Shown: piece by piece, positions 51,800 through 62,998 of the stretch | How the letters are laid out: every line of letters begins with the position of its first letter | Numbering within the stretch: the stretch's first letter is position 1 | Assembly (NCBI GenBank): GCA_030159075.1 | Contig: BROG01000043.1 | Coordinates: forward strand, 1,622,001-1,686,000 | DNA: 64,000 bases | Origin: Atrina japonica | Lineage: Eukaryota > Mollusca > Bivalvia > Pterioida > Pinnidae | Direction of reading: 5' to 3' | The notes under the pieces: model-generated | What the model was told of the DNA's origin: nothing | Database searches by the model: none | What the model saw: only the letters and a program-made list of their open reading frames with translations | Program-made: the position numbers and the translations under genes

Positions 51800-53401
51800 C
51801 CAAAATAACAACACCTGATCAGATACTGCACATCCTGTGAAATTTAAAATGAGTGTGTATCAGTTTAAAACGTGAAAATTTATTGATAATGCACAAAGGG
51901 CAATGATGCGGGGAAATGGATTGCAATTGATAGGTTGGTTGAGTCACTGGTCCGTGTGATCTTTAAGACATTAATATAATTCTAAATAGGCTCCCATATA
52001 CATGCAATCTGTATACAAAATATCAATACTTTTTTCAAAGGAAGCTGGCATTTTCATTGCTGTTGAAATCTAGTAACATATACCTGATTTTAAACAACTT
52101 TCTTGTGTATCAATATTTACAACAAAGGCTGTCTGGGGACAATGTAGCACACTGGAGGCAGCACTGCATCTCAGATACTGAAATTTTGATGAAAAAATGG
52201 GGCAAATATTATCATCTAGGCCACAGGGTCAAGGTCATGATACCATAGGAAATGTCTCATCATAAAAATTACACATATGATATACAATTGTTCTACTATC
52301 TACGTTTCAAAGTATATATCCAACTCAAGGTATTAAAGTTTTTCTCCATGGATGCTTATTCCTCCATGGCACCAGATCCCACTTCTGAATCTTCCAGAGA
52401 TCGGTTTGTCTGATGCCCCCACCCCAATTTTATGCTGTCTATTGGACCACCAGGTCGTTCACATTTTGATTAAGATATCTTTGTTTTTATATTTTACATG
52501 TTAATGGAAAGCAGCCATATATTCAAAGATAAAGATGTAGCCATGTTTGTTCTGTGTCACAAATTAATTTTTTTTATAGTAATCACTGATTTTCAGATAA
52601 ATTGCAGTGTAGTTCTTTAAACATTCTGAACCTCTGGCAATCTTGCAAATACCCTGTTATATGTACAGATTAATAATATAAATAAATTTATATAAGCTAA
52701 AAGGTGATAAGTAAAGTAAGCTTGTAGCAAGGAAATAACATAAAAACAAGTCTCGTAATCTTGGACCAAGGTTATTTGATATTTTCCAGTATTTATATAA
52801 AGTTTGTAACACCATTTGCAAATCATATCATTATTCGTTTTCAACAATTATCAAGTGATGACTCACTGTCTGTCAGGTACATGTATTTAGATAAATGTTA
52901 AAAAGAAAATACATTTTTTTAAATTGTAGTACAGTGTACAACCATTTAAAAAGACAGAATTTCATGCAAAGCACTGTTCTGGAATTTTTTCAGAAATTGT
53001 ACAAGATCTAATGTTCACTCTTAACATTTTTATCTCTAGCAGACAAATCACCAGTCCTTTAAAGGACATTAACTTTGTAGGAGGTGGAGTGTAGATGAAT
53101 AAATTGAACAAATATACATGTAACCTAGCTATGGAGCTGCATCAAGTTGAAAAATGTTACATACAGCACATTATACAAGTTTTTACTACATGTAATATCT
53201 TGTTTAATAGTACCTAACAAACCATATCCTTGATCACATACAATGGATTGCAACTGTATGGTCTAGATAAGAATCTAAAAGGCGATTTTTCTTGAAATTT
53301 CATTAAATTTTCTTTACATGCATACCGGTATTACATGTAGATCTATCCTTAAAATAAAATGTTTCCATATACCAAAAATACACTCATTCATTACATCATT
53401 A
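51800..53401. other. Non-coding, with a degenerate retroelement A tail
   Basis: 52345-52440 holds 'ggatgcttattcctccatgg' and 'caccagatcccacttctg', a family A tail (plus). 52190-52240 'ggccacagggtcaaggtcat' is a common mollusc repeat word. No genes seen. Confidence 0.6.
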
Positions 53402-53572
53402 TGAATTTGACTGTAGACTCATGACTGATGTGACCAGTAAACAACGGGATGCTTATTCCATGGCACTTGATCCCATCTCCGGATTTCCAGAGGTCCGTAT
53501 TTGTCCAATACCACCAGATCAGTATGTATCCTGAACATTCTGAAGATTTATACTTTGGTATTCGAGATTTTA
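53402..53572 (+). mobile_element. 3' tail of retroelement family A
   Basis: 'gactgtagactcatgactga', 'ggcacttgatcccatctcc', 'ccagaggtccgtatttgtcc' and 'actttggtattcgagatttt'. Confidence 0.85.
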
Positions 53573-54599
53573 TATATTGAAATATTGCATTTCCTATGCA
53601 ATAATGCAATAAAGGCTAATGCGCTATGTATTTATGTTTTAAGCCTGTATAATTATGTTAAACTTAGTAATAACTTGAAAAGAAAAGAATTTTGAAACTG
53701 CATACAACAATCTGGATTATAAGTGTTGTAGCTACATACATTTATGTACATATATGTACTGCCTAAGCTGGTGGGGTTGAGTCTCCTGAACCTTTATCTT
53801 GACCTGGACAAATTTAAATTTTAACATTAAAATTATACTAGCATCATACATAAGAGAGTATCCAATGAGGAATACATTGTTTCCCATGCAGCTTGTCATA
53901 ACCGAAAAGTGAGTGACATTATTTGTATGATAATCAAAAGGTTACTCCGCCACGCCACGTTCGGCGCATTGAAATAAACACCGCTACATGTAGTCTGAAA
54001 ATACTTGTAATATAAACTCAGTAAGATGTTTGAAGGCAATCTTGAGGCCCCCAACTAGTCCAAGGTAGAATCCTGCTGGGAGCATCAGAGGAGAAGCCTC
54101 TGAAGCTGAAGTGATCTCAAATTTTGGTAAAAAAGTCAGAAATAAGGAACATTATTATAGTTGATCTACAGAGTAATTATCGAGTTTTATCGAGATCTGA
54201 AACTTATAAAACATAATACTGACATTTCGAAGGCAATTAACATGAATATTAAATACACTCCTGCATCATAAAATTTTGTGTATTCATTTAGTGATTTACA
54301 CATCTGCGTAAGGCTAAGGATGTTACACCACTGGTTATTATAGTACATGTAAGTAGAACTTGTCTTGAGAGACCACATTTGTCAGAGACCATCTGTCTTA
54401 TGAGACCACATTCGGAGAATCTGTCTCTTAAATAATTCTTTGAATAAAAGCTCTTTAACCCAAACCTGAAACACAATGGACTCCTCTGTAAATCAATGAC
54501 TTAGACCAGTCCAAATGTTATTTTGGGTTGAATGGCTTAAAGAGACTAACTATCTTAAGAGATTACAATTGAGTGGCTGGTGGTTCTGTTGTGTTACCT
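53573..54599. other. Non-coding stretch, nothing recognised
   Basis: Downstream of CDK2AP. No coding or repeat match. Confidence 0.5.
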
Positions 54600-54828
54600 G
54601 ACTGATCACTGATACAAGTTGAGGAGGTGTACAAACTGTATAACATCCAAATGTCATATAAATCTGATACAAGTTGAGGAGGTGTACAAACTGTATAACA
54701 TCCAAATGTCATATAAATCTGATACAAGTTCAGGAGGTGTACAAACTGTATAACATCCAAATGATATAAATCTGATACAAGTTGAGGAGGTGTACAAACT
54801 GTATAACATCCAAATGTCATATAAATCA
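54600..54828 (+). repeat. 55-bp tandem repeat, four units
   Basis: 'aatctgatacaagttgagga' plus 'ggtgtacaaactgtataaca' plus 'tccaaatgtcatat'. Nearly identical units, one with a 2-bp deletion, so recent expansion. It directly follows the possible CDK2AP polyadenylation signal. Confidence 0.95.
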
Positions 54829-54834
54829 TTTATT
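54829..54834 (-). terminator. Possible polyadenylation signal of the CDK2AP gene
   Basis: AATAAA on the minus strand about 610 nt after the stop codon. First canonical signal noticed downstream; use not shown. Confidence 0.35.
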
Positions 54835-55442
54835 GTCAAGACAATATGCATTCATACAACTACAAAGTAAAAAGATGAAATGTTTAAACAGAATTGTATA
54901 AATTCGTGCAAGATAAACATGTTGCTCAGCAACTATTGTACATTGATTGTATGTTGTGTTTCAGCATAAAATATGGTACATTAGTAATTATGTTTTCTTT
55001 TGGCATTTTGATTAAGTAATTACAAAATTCTTTTTTTTTTCATTTGCTGTAATTCTATTTTGTAAACATTTATATGTAAAACATTCATTTAACAAAATCA
55101 ATATTCATGACGTATTGGTGAGAAAATTCTGCTTGATTCCATCTAAAAAGTTACTCATTGGTACATGTATACTTAAATACACAACAGCAAATACGGTTAT
55201 TTCAACATTATTTTCAGAATACATATATCAGAAAATATGTCAACATAAATACTGTTTTTTGCTAAAGATGTATTTTTAGATGACAAGTGTTTTCAAGTAG
55301 TGGACAAAAACTGACAAACACTACACTTCTTCAGGTCACATATTTCAATTTCATCTTGTGTGTACTGTCTCTTTCAATTTGTCAAAATCTGTGGTTTCCT
55401 GCTGTACATTAAATACTGGATCATGTTCTATGGTGACAACAT

Positions 55443-55856
55443 TCAGGACCTTGCACTTCTTTCACACTCCATCAGACACTCTCGAACAAGAATTCTAGCA
55501 TGAACAATTCCTCGTTTAAGTCTTTCAACGGATGTTTTACTTCCAGCATATGTGGGTCTTATATCTCTTCCCATATCTTCTATTACAGCCAATAACTGTG
55601 TATATTTGCTCTGTGATTGATGATGCTGAAGTAACTGAGACTGAGCTTGAAGCTGTTGTAAATGTTGTTGTTGTAACTGCTGAATTTGCTGAGGATTTAA
55701 TTGTTGTGGAGTTAACTGTGGTGTCTGCCTGACTTGTGGTGGAGGTGTGGCTCTAACTTCCTGTTCTGTGGATCTTGGTGTGCCAGGATTACTGATGGCA
55801 GGGGAGTTAACTCTGCTATGATCTTTTGGTGTTGATGATGACTGGTCTTCATCCAT
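55443..55856 (-). CDS. CDK2AP: CDK2-associated protein 1/2 (DOC-1) homologue
   Basis: 137 residues from the ATG at 55856 (context GCCATGG) to TGA. CDK2AP1/DOC-1 is a small NuRD-complex subunit and a negative regulator of CDK2, in the nucleus. The C-terminal 55 residues carry the family domain: [20 protein letters not shown] (83-102), YAGSK, then [20 protein letters not shown] and CERSARS at the end. They are close to human [21 protein letters not shown]...; the dimerising cysteine (RECL) is present. Residues 1-45 are Ser/Pro/Thr-rich and 51-83 are Gln-rich, longer than in vertebrates. An acceptor (tttccaacag) lies 6 bp before the ATG, so a 5' UTR exon exists upstream, and the family domain is not split by an intron. 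Whether it equals AP1 or AP2 is not decidable, as it probably predates that split. Confidence 0.92.
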   Translation of the reverse strand: MDEDQSSSTPKDHSRVNSPAISNPGTPRSTEQEVRATPPPQVRQTPQLTPQQLNPQQIQQLQQQHLQQLQAQSQLLQHHQSQSKYTQLLAVIEDMGRDIRPTYAGSKTSVERLKRGIVHARILVRECLMECERSARS

Positions 55857-55862
55857 GGCTAC

Positions 55863-57650
55863 CTGTTGGAAATAAAAATATAACAAACACTTAATATATT
55901 TAGGAAAATATTTATTGACACTATTTTTACACAAGATCATAAAGCAGAGAAATCAAGGGGAATATATGTAAATAGGGGTGTAAGACAACATATATGTACA
56001 TTGTATATACAAAATTTACATCTTGAGTGATGTGCCATAAGTAAATGTATGGTCTTATATTCATGTACACAGATAACATTGTAATTGTCCTTGATTTTAA
56101 AAGAATACTGTATATCCTTTTTTCCAGAATGGATACCAGGGAAAGACCGGAATGATAAAACTTTAAAAATACAATGTATGGGGTTAAGGCTGTTTTTGAT
56201 GAGTTTGTCAGAGGACATCAAATGATTATTTTTTATCTTTGCTATGATTTTTATAAATACACAAACTGTACAATGTAGGTCAAAAGGTCATACACATATA
56301 GGCCTACATGTACTGGTACATGTAGTTTGGGGAATCTGGATTATTTATGTGTAATACATGTACATGTAAGTAGGGAATAACTTCCAGCTTTGATAACACA
56401 CGATTACATAGTACATGTACATGTACAATCTATGCTTAATATAAGGCAAACATGTTAATGGGATAAAGTCATCTGATTGATACATAATTTTTGGTTTACA
56501 CTGGTCATTCTGACAAGTACAATTTAATATCTGTTACAAATTATATCAAACTAGTATGTTTGCTGAATCAAATGGTCCACTTACTCCAAGTGACTAGTCA
56601 TGATTAATCTAGTGAAATAGAATTTATATTGGTGAAATGTGTGGTATTCAATTCTTTATTCACCATAAACTTTACAGTATAAAGGCCCATGACTAGCCAT
56701 TTATGCTCAGCAAGTAAGTTAATTTTGTTTTAAATGATAATATGCCTTGCAAAATGCTTACATAAAGTTATTATCTTCTCATTAATTACACTTTTAAGTG
56801 ATTCTCTGTTTTCTAGTAATTTGAGTTTGAAGATCAAAAAATGATTTTCACTTGTAATGGCAATAAATACAAATGGAGTTACGTAATATTCAAGGCAACC
56901 TCAGATGAGTAATATGTTCAAAATATGGGTTACTGTAATCTCGTACCCATCATAACTCGTAGTAAGTGAATTGGCTAACTCGTAACCATGTCTTAGCTGA
57001 CTTGTGCCCATCGATTAACTCACTCATGTCCATCCCAAGTTTGACTGTAGAAATATTTATGACGGTATACATGTACTTACCAACTAGGTAATTAGCATAA
57101 TGCATGCTGTTTGGTATTGAAATTTCATACATATGGAAATGAATTGGCTAATATTATAAACATTCTTGTAAATAAATATATATTTTGTTCTCAGAAGAAT
57201 GTTAAAAAAACAATGATTCACAAGTCTGAATGCTTTAAATTTAAAATGGTAAGCTTTAATTGCATATTCAATGGCAACGAGATTTAAAAAAAGTCATGGT
57301 AACTGGTCCTTCGTCCTCCCACAAAGGCTGAAAAAATTTGTTTTTGTAATCAGCAATAAATACTACCCAGTAATCAAATTTGCTTTGTTGGCTTTTATGC
57401 ATCAGAATTTGTTTGTCATGGATTACACAAGTTATGTAGCAAATTTCAGTGTTCTGTGTGCCCAGTTACTAAAAATATTGAGGAAAAATAATGAAAACAC
57501 CATGGTAACTGGTCGCTAACCAGTAGCAATAAAAATTTCTTTACAATTACAGTTGTTAGTACTACACCAGGCATTTCAGACTTCTGTGGTAATCCTATAA
57601 TATAAGCCTTCATTGGTTCAATTTGATTTTTTGTTTTGTTTCAACGTTGT
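55863..57650. other. CDK2AP first intron or 5' region, nothing recognised
   Basis: Holds repeated 'gtacatgtacatgta' runs (56290-56430). The frame 57271-57519 starts and ends within similar words ('catggtaactggtc'), so it looks like a repeat unit, not a gene. The CDK2AP non-coding first exon was not located. Confidence 0.4.
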
Positions 57651-57657
57651 TTTTTAT

Positions 57658-57988
57658 TAGAGGATGCTGAATCACAGTCTTATTGGAAGTCGCCGTTTTC
57701 TCTTAGCATTCTGAAAGACTATGGAATTTTATCGTACGTGACTCACTTGACAGTCTAAAAGTGATAGTTGAAAAACTGTTTCAAAATAGGATATAACTCT
57801 ACCATATGATTTGGTAAACAATATTTGTAAATATTTGAGATGTTTATCTATAATAATGATGATGACAAAAATAAACTCAAGACTTGAAAACATTGTAAAA
57901 TAACGATTTACAGTTCCCACAAAAATTTGTTGAGAACTTGCTATGAGAAAATGGCAGCTTCCAATAAGACTTCGTGGTTCAGCATTGA
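57658..57988. repeat. Inverted repeat with arms of about 55 bp
   Basis: 'cagtcttattggaagtcgcc' (57675) is mirrored by 'ggcagcttccaataagact' (57952), extending through 'gatgctgaatcac' and 'gtggttcagcat'. A small ORF, MAASNKTSWFSIDSINKYPI (from 57950), overlaps the right arm but matches nothing known. Confidence 0.75.
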
Positions 57989-58538
57989 TAGTATAAATAA
58001 ATATCCGATAAAAAGCGTTGAAAGCAAACGATTTGAACAAACGAAACCTTATCAGTTATAGGACTAACTCCTGTGGTTGAAGCTTCTGAGGATGCGTATT
58101 ATTCATATATATTATCTGTGAAATTATACTTTCGGTTTAAATTGGGACAGTAAACATGCTAACTATTTAAGATGAAAGACGGATAATCAAACATCGTTAT
58201 TACGTCATGTTAAAACACACCGAAACTCAGTCTTCCGAGAAGGAAATGGCAAACTCTGGCTATAGATCAAATCCTAATGCTTTTTTTTTTTCAACAACAT
58301 GACCTAGATTGTTTTGTTAAAAACAAACACATTATGCTTTTAACTGTGAAATGGGGTTTTTCTTTCTTACTTTTATAGGCAAAATGTGAAAAGAAATTCT
58401 TTCTAAAAATGCAAAACAAAGTACCTGTTCTATACCGGAAGCTGTGGTGTAAAAATTTACAGAATGAAAATAAATCAAAACGAAAAACATGTGCCGATTG
58501 CTTCAAAATTGTATTATGTTCTTATTCGTAAATTCAAC

Positions 58539-58731
58539 CAGCGATATATAAAGCTAATATATTAGCTTTATATATCACTGATTCAATCGAACATAAAATA
58601 TTTTCAATAAAACTCAAACACTAGTGTGCATTTAGGAAAAACTTGTCGTACGAGTACATATGTAGTCGTTTATTAATTTCCACAAATGTACTTAGTATTT
58701 TCAGCGATATATAAAGCTAATATATATCGCT
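58539..58731. mobile_element. Palindromic 'cagcgatatataaagc' elements
   Basis: 58539-58580 is a near-perfect 42-bp palindrome. 58703-58731 is a shorter one with the same ends ('cagcgatata'/'tatatcgctg'). 59753-59815 is a third with 'ccagcgat'/'atcgctgatatc' ends. A miniature inverted-repeat family. Confidence 0.75.
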
Positions 58732-58747
58732 GGTATTTTCTATACTA

Positions 58748-58922
58748 ACCATTCGAATACGAGATGAGCCTTTCCATATTAACCATCCGAATACGAGATA
58801 AGACTTTCCATGTTAACCATCCGAATACAAGATGAGCCTTTCCATATTAACCATCCGAATACGAGATAAGACTTTCCATATTAACCATCAGAATACGGGA
58901 TAAGACTTTCCATATTAACCAC
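58748..58922 (+). repeat. 34-bp tandem repeat, five units
   Basis: Unit 'accatccgaatacgagataa' plus 'gactttccatatta', with the subtype 'gatgagcc' alternating in the first units. Confidence 0.94.
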
Positions 58923-59164
58923 AATCTAAAACGGACAAAAACATGAAAAGTTAGTAAACATGCATCATCTGTAGATCGTCATGAATGTATATGTTTATAA
59001 GAAACCTAAAAACTTATTGCCAGGATATACATAATGTACATCATTTATGATCTGAAAATAGAGAGAGGGGTGGGAAGGAAAACTTACACACCCTGTTGAA
59101 TACTCGTATGAGGCTCGAATGAACTTCAAAACTCATAAAAACAAAGAGACCGATACATCTGTAG

Positions 59165-59540
59165 GCCTGAAGTCACCAAATTTACTCAACATTCAAGCTC
59201 AACTTTTATTTCCTTATTTTGACTATAAACTCGTTTGTAAAATATTTGGGTTTGAATGATTAGGAAAATCCTAATTATGACACAAAAATGTATATGTGAA
59301 TGATAAAAAAATAATAATATGCTTCCTAATCATTCAAACTACGTACTCAAATAATATTTTAATATTTCTGAAGTTTTCTTCAAATGAGCAATGATTTTGA
59401 TTATTATTTACAATTATATGTCTTCAAAATGCAAACCTGTCCAGCTAAGGATAAATTTTGTGTGTTTTTACCTTAAAATCATGAAACGTTAGTTGAGTTT
59501 GGGTACTACGTAAATTTGGTGATTTCGGGCCCAGGTATTA
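59165..59540. mobile_element. MITE with 'gcccgaagtcaccaaattta' termini, copy 1
   Basis: Left end 'tgaagtcaccaaatttactc' and right end 'gtaaatttggtgatttcggg' are inverted, with 'caagctcaact' and 'agttgagtttg' inside. Confidence 0.85.
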
Positions 59541-59924
59541 TATCCAGTGGAACAGATTGTTTTTATTTAAACAATAACACGTGATTCCCAAAATAGAAAC
59601 ACACCTGTTTTGAGTAAACATTATGAATACATTTATAGAATTTTACTTGTGGCTGCCATGTACGCATCCATGTGTTTTTTTTTTTATAAATAATTGAACA
59701 CAATCTATTTTTGTGAGTTTAATATATTCGAGACGAGAGACTTTTTCAGTGATACCAGCGATAGGTTTTTCATTTAAGTCTGAAGTTTTATTATATACAT
59801 TATATATATCGCTGATATCATAAATACGACACAGTTAAAATAGTATTTAAAACCAATTCAATGCTTATAAGCGGTTTATAATATTTGTAAAGTGTGATAT
59901 TTTTAGATAAATATTAAAAACACG

Positions 59925-60240
59925 TAGGCCTGGGCCCGAAGTCACCAAATTTACTCAATACTCAAGCTCAACTTTCATTTCATTATTTTGACTATAAAAT
60001 TGTTTAGGAAACTTTTGAATTTTAGTGATTAGGAAACATATTATTATTTTTAATCATTTACATATAATTTTTTGCGCCACACTTATGATTTCCCTTTAAA
60101 AACGAATAAATACGTTGAGTACGGTACTCAAGATTTGAGTACATACTCAAACATTTTTTAAATATTTCTGAAGAATTCTTCAAATGGCAATAATTTTTGT
60201 CATTACTTACAATTGTATGCCATCAATATACAAACATGCC
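59925..60240. mobile_element. Same MITE family, copy 2, truncated at the right
   Basis: 'gggcccgaagtcaccaaatt', 'ctcaagctcaactttcattt' and 'atatttctgaag.attcttc' parallel copy 1. The inverted right terminus is missing. Confidence 0.8.
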
Positions 60241-60611
60241 CAAATTTTCATGGGTGGAGATTTTTCAATTTCATTGGGGAGACTCTAAATTTTAGTAAGA
60301 ATTAATAGGAAAATTTATATTTTTCATGGGAGGATATGCACTTTTCTTGAAGAAATTATCAAAATTTTAGTAGGGAGTCTCCCTATTTATCGGGGAGACT
60401 TGGCAAATATGCGGATGAGATTTATATAGACGAATAGGTTTCTAAAAATGATAATCAAATTTACGGATCAGCGAGAGTGTAGCAAGATCAAGGGTCGGAG
60501 CCAAACGATTTCTCTCGGAGAGAGAGTGCAGGGACCGACAACTCTGTGAAAGAGATTGATATTTCGTTTCTTTTAAATCGTATTTCGCATTATTTACTTA
60601 TTTCGAGCAAT
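60241..60611 (+). promoter_or_regulatory. GET4 5' flank and probable 5' UTR
   Basis: 60250-60420 has 'ggggagactc' and 'gggagtctccc' repeats. 60465-60560 is the least AT-rich part, with 'tctctcggagagagagtgca' (GAGA-type). No upstream ATG was noticed in the 150 bp before the start. The transcription start is not fixed. Confidence 0.35.
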
Positions 60612-60721
60612 ATGGCTGGAAGAAATGCAGGTGTAGATAGGGTTCTGGCGAAATGTCAGTCATGTATAGATGCCGGCAATTACTACGAGGCTCATCAGAT
60701 GTATAGAACACTTTATTTCAG
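60612..60721 (+). CDS. GET4: GET4 exon 1
   Basis: ATG at 60612 in the context GCAATATGG. 36 codons plus two bases, ending TTTCAG|GTAGAA. Confidence 0.92.
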
Positions 60722-62998
60722 GTAGAATGTTCTCCAGAACTGGTTGTAATGATCACAACTGCTCATTGTTAGAGCAACATGAGCATCACTGTTTCCAGAA
60801 TGATCATTTTATAGTGCAACGTATCATTAATCAGACAAAAATTTATGGCACAGTGTATTTGAAGATCAGTTATCGGTATTTAGGCCTGTTGGACACCCGG
60901 ATTTCACAAAAAAACTATTTAAACAGTAATCACTGTAGTGAAGCTGGGAATATAAAAAGTAAAATCATAACAGTTAATGGTAAAAAGCAAAACCCAATTT
61001 TGAGAAAATCGAAATTTAATAGGGCCTACATTTTTGCCTAATTTAAGAAGAAATGATATTTATTTTGAGTCGGTACGACGTATTGACATAATTTCAGTTA
61101 TTTTTTTTTAGTTATCACTAAATGTAGTTATTCTATTACTGACATTATTTCATTTTTTCTTTTTGTAAAATGAAAAATATTTGTTTAGAGCCTATAGGCC
61201 TAGTCATTAATAACAATACTAATGAATTACATAAAACATGTTTGTTTTTATTTACAATCTACCATGGACACCAAAATATCAAAAATTCTAATAATAATAA
61301 AAGTGATCAAAAGAAGATGTAAGAACTCCATATCTATCAGTTGATATCCTCAGTAATGTCAATGGGGTGGTCTCGCGAGACACATTCCACTTTTATAAAG
61401 GCCACAAATAATATTATGTACCGTAACCTAAATTGTTACAAGTGCTTTTCAATTTCAATCAAAGTGAAAGTTGTATGATTTAAGCGTAAGGTATGAAATA
61501 ATTTATAGAATATTGTTTGTTTGTTTTTTGTTGTTTAACGTCCCACTCAAGAATATTTCACTCATATGGAGACGTCACCAAATGCCGGTGAAGGGCTTCA
61601 AAATTTGGCCTATGCTTGGCACTTATGGCCATTGAGCTGTGAGGGTTCTTTAACGAGCTGACACCTACTGTGACACAGGACCACGGTTTTTACTGTCTTA
61701 TCCGACAGATAGGAAACCAACCTGTCGCCGACTGGACTCGAACTCACGACCTCATGATCAAGAGTCCAGCGCACTTCCGACTGAGCCAGGCCGGCTCTAG
61801 AATACTGTTATACAGTATTACATGGATGTGTCAAGTGCTAAGAATATGTTTGTCAACTACCAACGTTTCCTGAGAATGAACTTTCAGATTCTTACCACAA
61901 GGGTTGAGATTTCGTTTTCCACTCAACACACCCAATTTTGATTATTTCTCTCCCATGCTTTCAAATACACGTTTTGATATGCAATTGAAGTCTGAATTTA
62001 AGTTTTGTGTGCTGCATTCTTAATACACAGAAACCCTACCTACATTTTGAAACTGTATTGTGGTGTAGCTTGTTAATACCCTAGCCCTAGGAGTTGACAT
62101 TGAAATCTTTCTCTGTTAAACGGGTCAAATCTGTAAACCATGGCCCATGGGAGAAACTAATCTCAACTGATCACTACATTCAGCGGTATAACATGTAAAT
62201 ACCAAAGTTTGATCTTTCTGTATACATGTAAATATTCATCTCCACTGTCAGTGTTATGTATTTCTTGACATTACAATGCAGAGTAGCATTCTTGACAGAC
62301 TTTGTAACAATTGAAATACATGAAAAAAATTTAACTGACAATCATACTTGTACAATATATGAAGATTAAGATATAAAGTTAATCTCATAAAACACTAATT
62401 ATAGCATGATTACCCAATAGTCAACACTGACTGACAGGTAGATCTGATCTTAATTTGGACAGGTAAATTCATGTGAAAAATGCTTCTGTCTGCCAGACAA
62501 AATAATATATAAATATAAAAATATAAATGAATTAACAAAACAATATGCACAACAACATAAAGAAAATGCACAACAATATAAAGAAAATGTACAACAACAT
62601 AAAGAAAATGCACAACAACATAAAGAAAATGCACAACAACATAAACAAAATGTACAACATAAACAAAATGTACAATAACATAAACAAAATGTACAATAAC
62701 ATAAACAAAATGTACAACAACAACATAAACAAAATGTTTTGCATGAAATTGAATAGAAAAGTAAATAGTAAAATCAAATGTTTATTTCAGTGACTGCTAG
62801 CTTAAGTCATTAGAAGTTATCTCAGCATGAAAGACGACGTACATTTGTCAACATACATTAAGTTTGATTGTACATGTACTGCACCACTACTGTAGCTATA
62901 CACTAAATCATCGTTGCAGGTACAAAGGTCAGAAGAAATATTCAGAGGCAATCAATTTACTGTATACTGGAGCCCTTAGACTGCTACAACTGAATCAG
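60612..62998 (+). CDS. GET4: GET4, first two coding exons (gene continues beyond window)
   Basis: Exons 60612-60721 (110 bp) and 62920-62998 (79 bp) join at AG|G to give 63 residues in phase 0. GET4 (TRC35) is the alpha-solenoid scaffold of the cytosolic BAG6-UBL4A-GET4 complex that passes tail-anchored proteins to GET3/TRC40. The segment [20 protein letters not shown] is nearly the human one ([20 protein letters not shown]), followed by [16 protein letters not shown], also in register with the human TPR-like helices. The N-terminus is shorter than human, beginning [16 protein letters not shown]. Later exons were not found in 62999-64000. The intron contains a SINE and a 21-bp repeat. Confidence 0.92.
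61041..61517. other. GET4 intron sequence, nothing recognised
   Basis: The frame 60670-61041 only overlaps exon 1 out of frame and reads into the intron. Confidence 0.5.
61518..61797 (-). mobile_element. tRNA-derived SINE with target-site duplications, in GET4 intron 1
   Basis: Reverse complement of the 42983 family ('gtttaacgtcccactcaaga' and 'tccgactgagccaggccgg'). 'tagaatattgtt' (61506-61517) and 'tagaatactgtt' (61798-61809) form a 12-bp duplication with one mismatch. Confidence 0.92.
62541..62742 (+). repeat. 21-bp tandem repeat in GET4 intron 1
   Basis: Unit 'aaaatgcacaacaacataaag', nine to ten copies. It gives a spurious MHNNIKK repeat frame on plus and an LYILFML frame on minus. Confidence 0.95.
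62920..62998 (+). CDS. GET4: GET4 exon 2
   Basis: Acceptor atcgttgcag, donor GTAAAC, phase 2 in and phase 0 out. It encodes [20 protein letters not shown] and LLQLNQ. Confidence 0.92.

Noticed and set aside
52057..52248. 63-residue plus-strand frame
   Set aside because: Its end lies in the dispersed 'gggtcaaggtcatgat' repeat word; no family match.
57271..57519. 82-residue plus-strand frame starting MATRFKKSHG
   Set aside because: Bounded by repeated 'catggtaactggtc' words and without homology I recognise; more likely repeat-derived.
60670..61041. 123-residue plus-strand frame overlapping GET4 exon 1
   Set aside because: It is out of frame with the conserved GET4 reading and runs through the GTAGAA donor into the intron.
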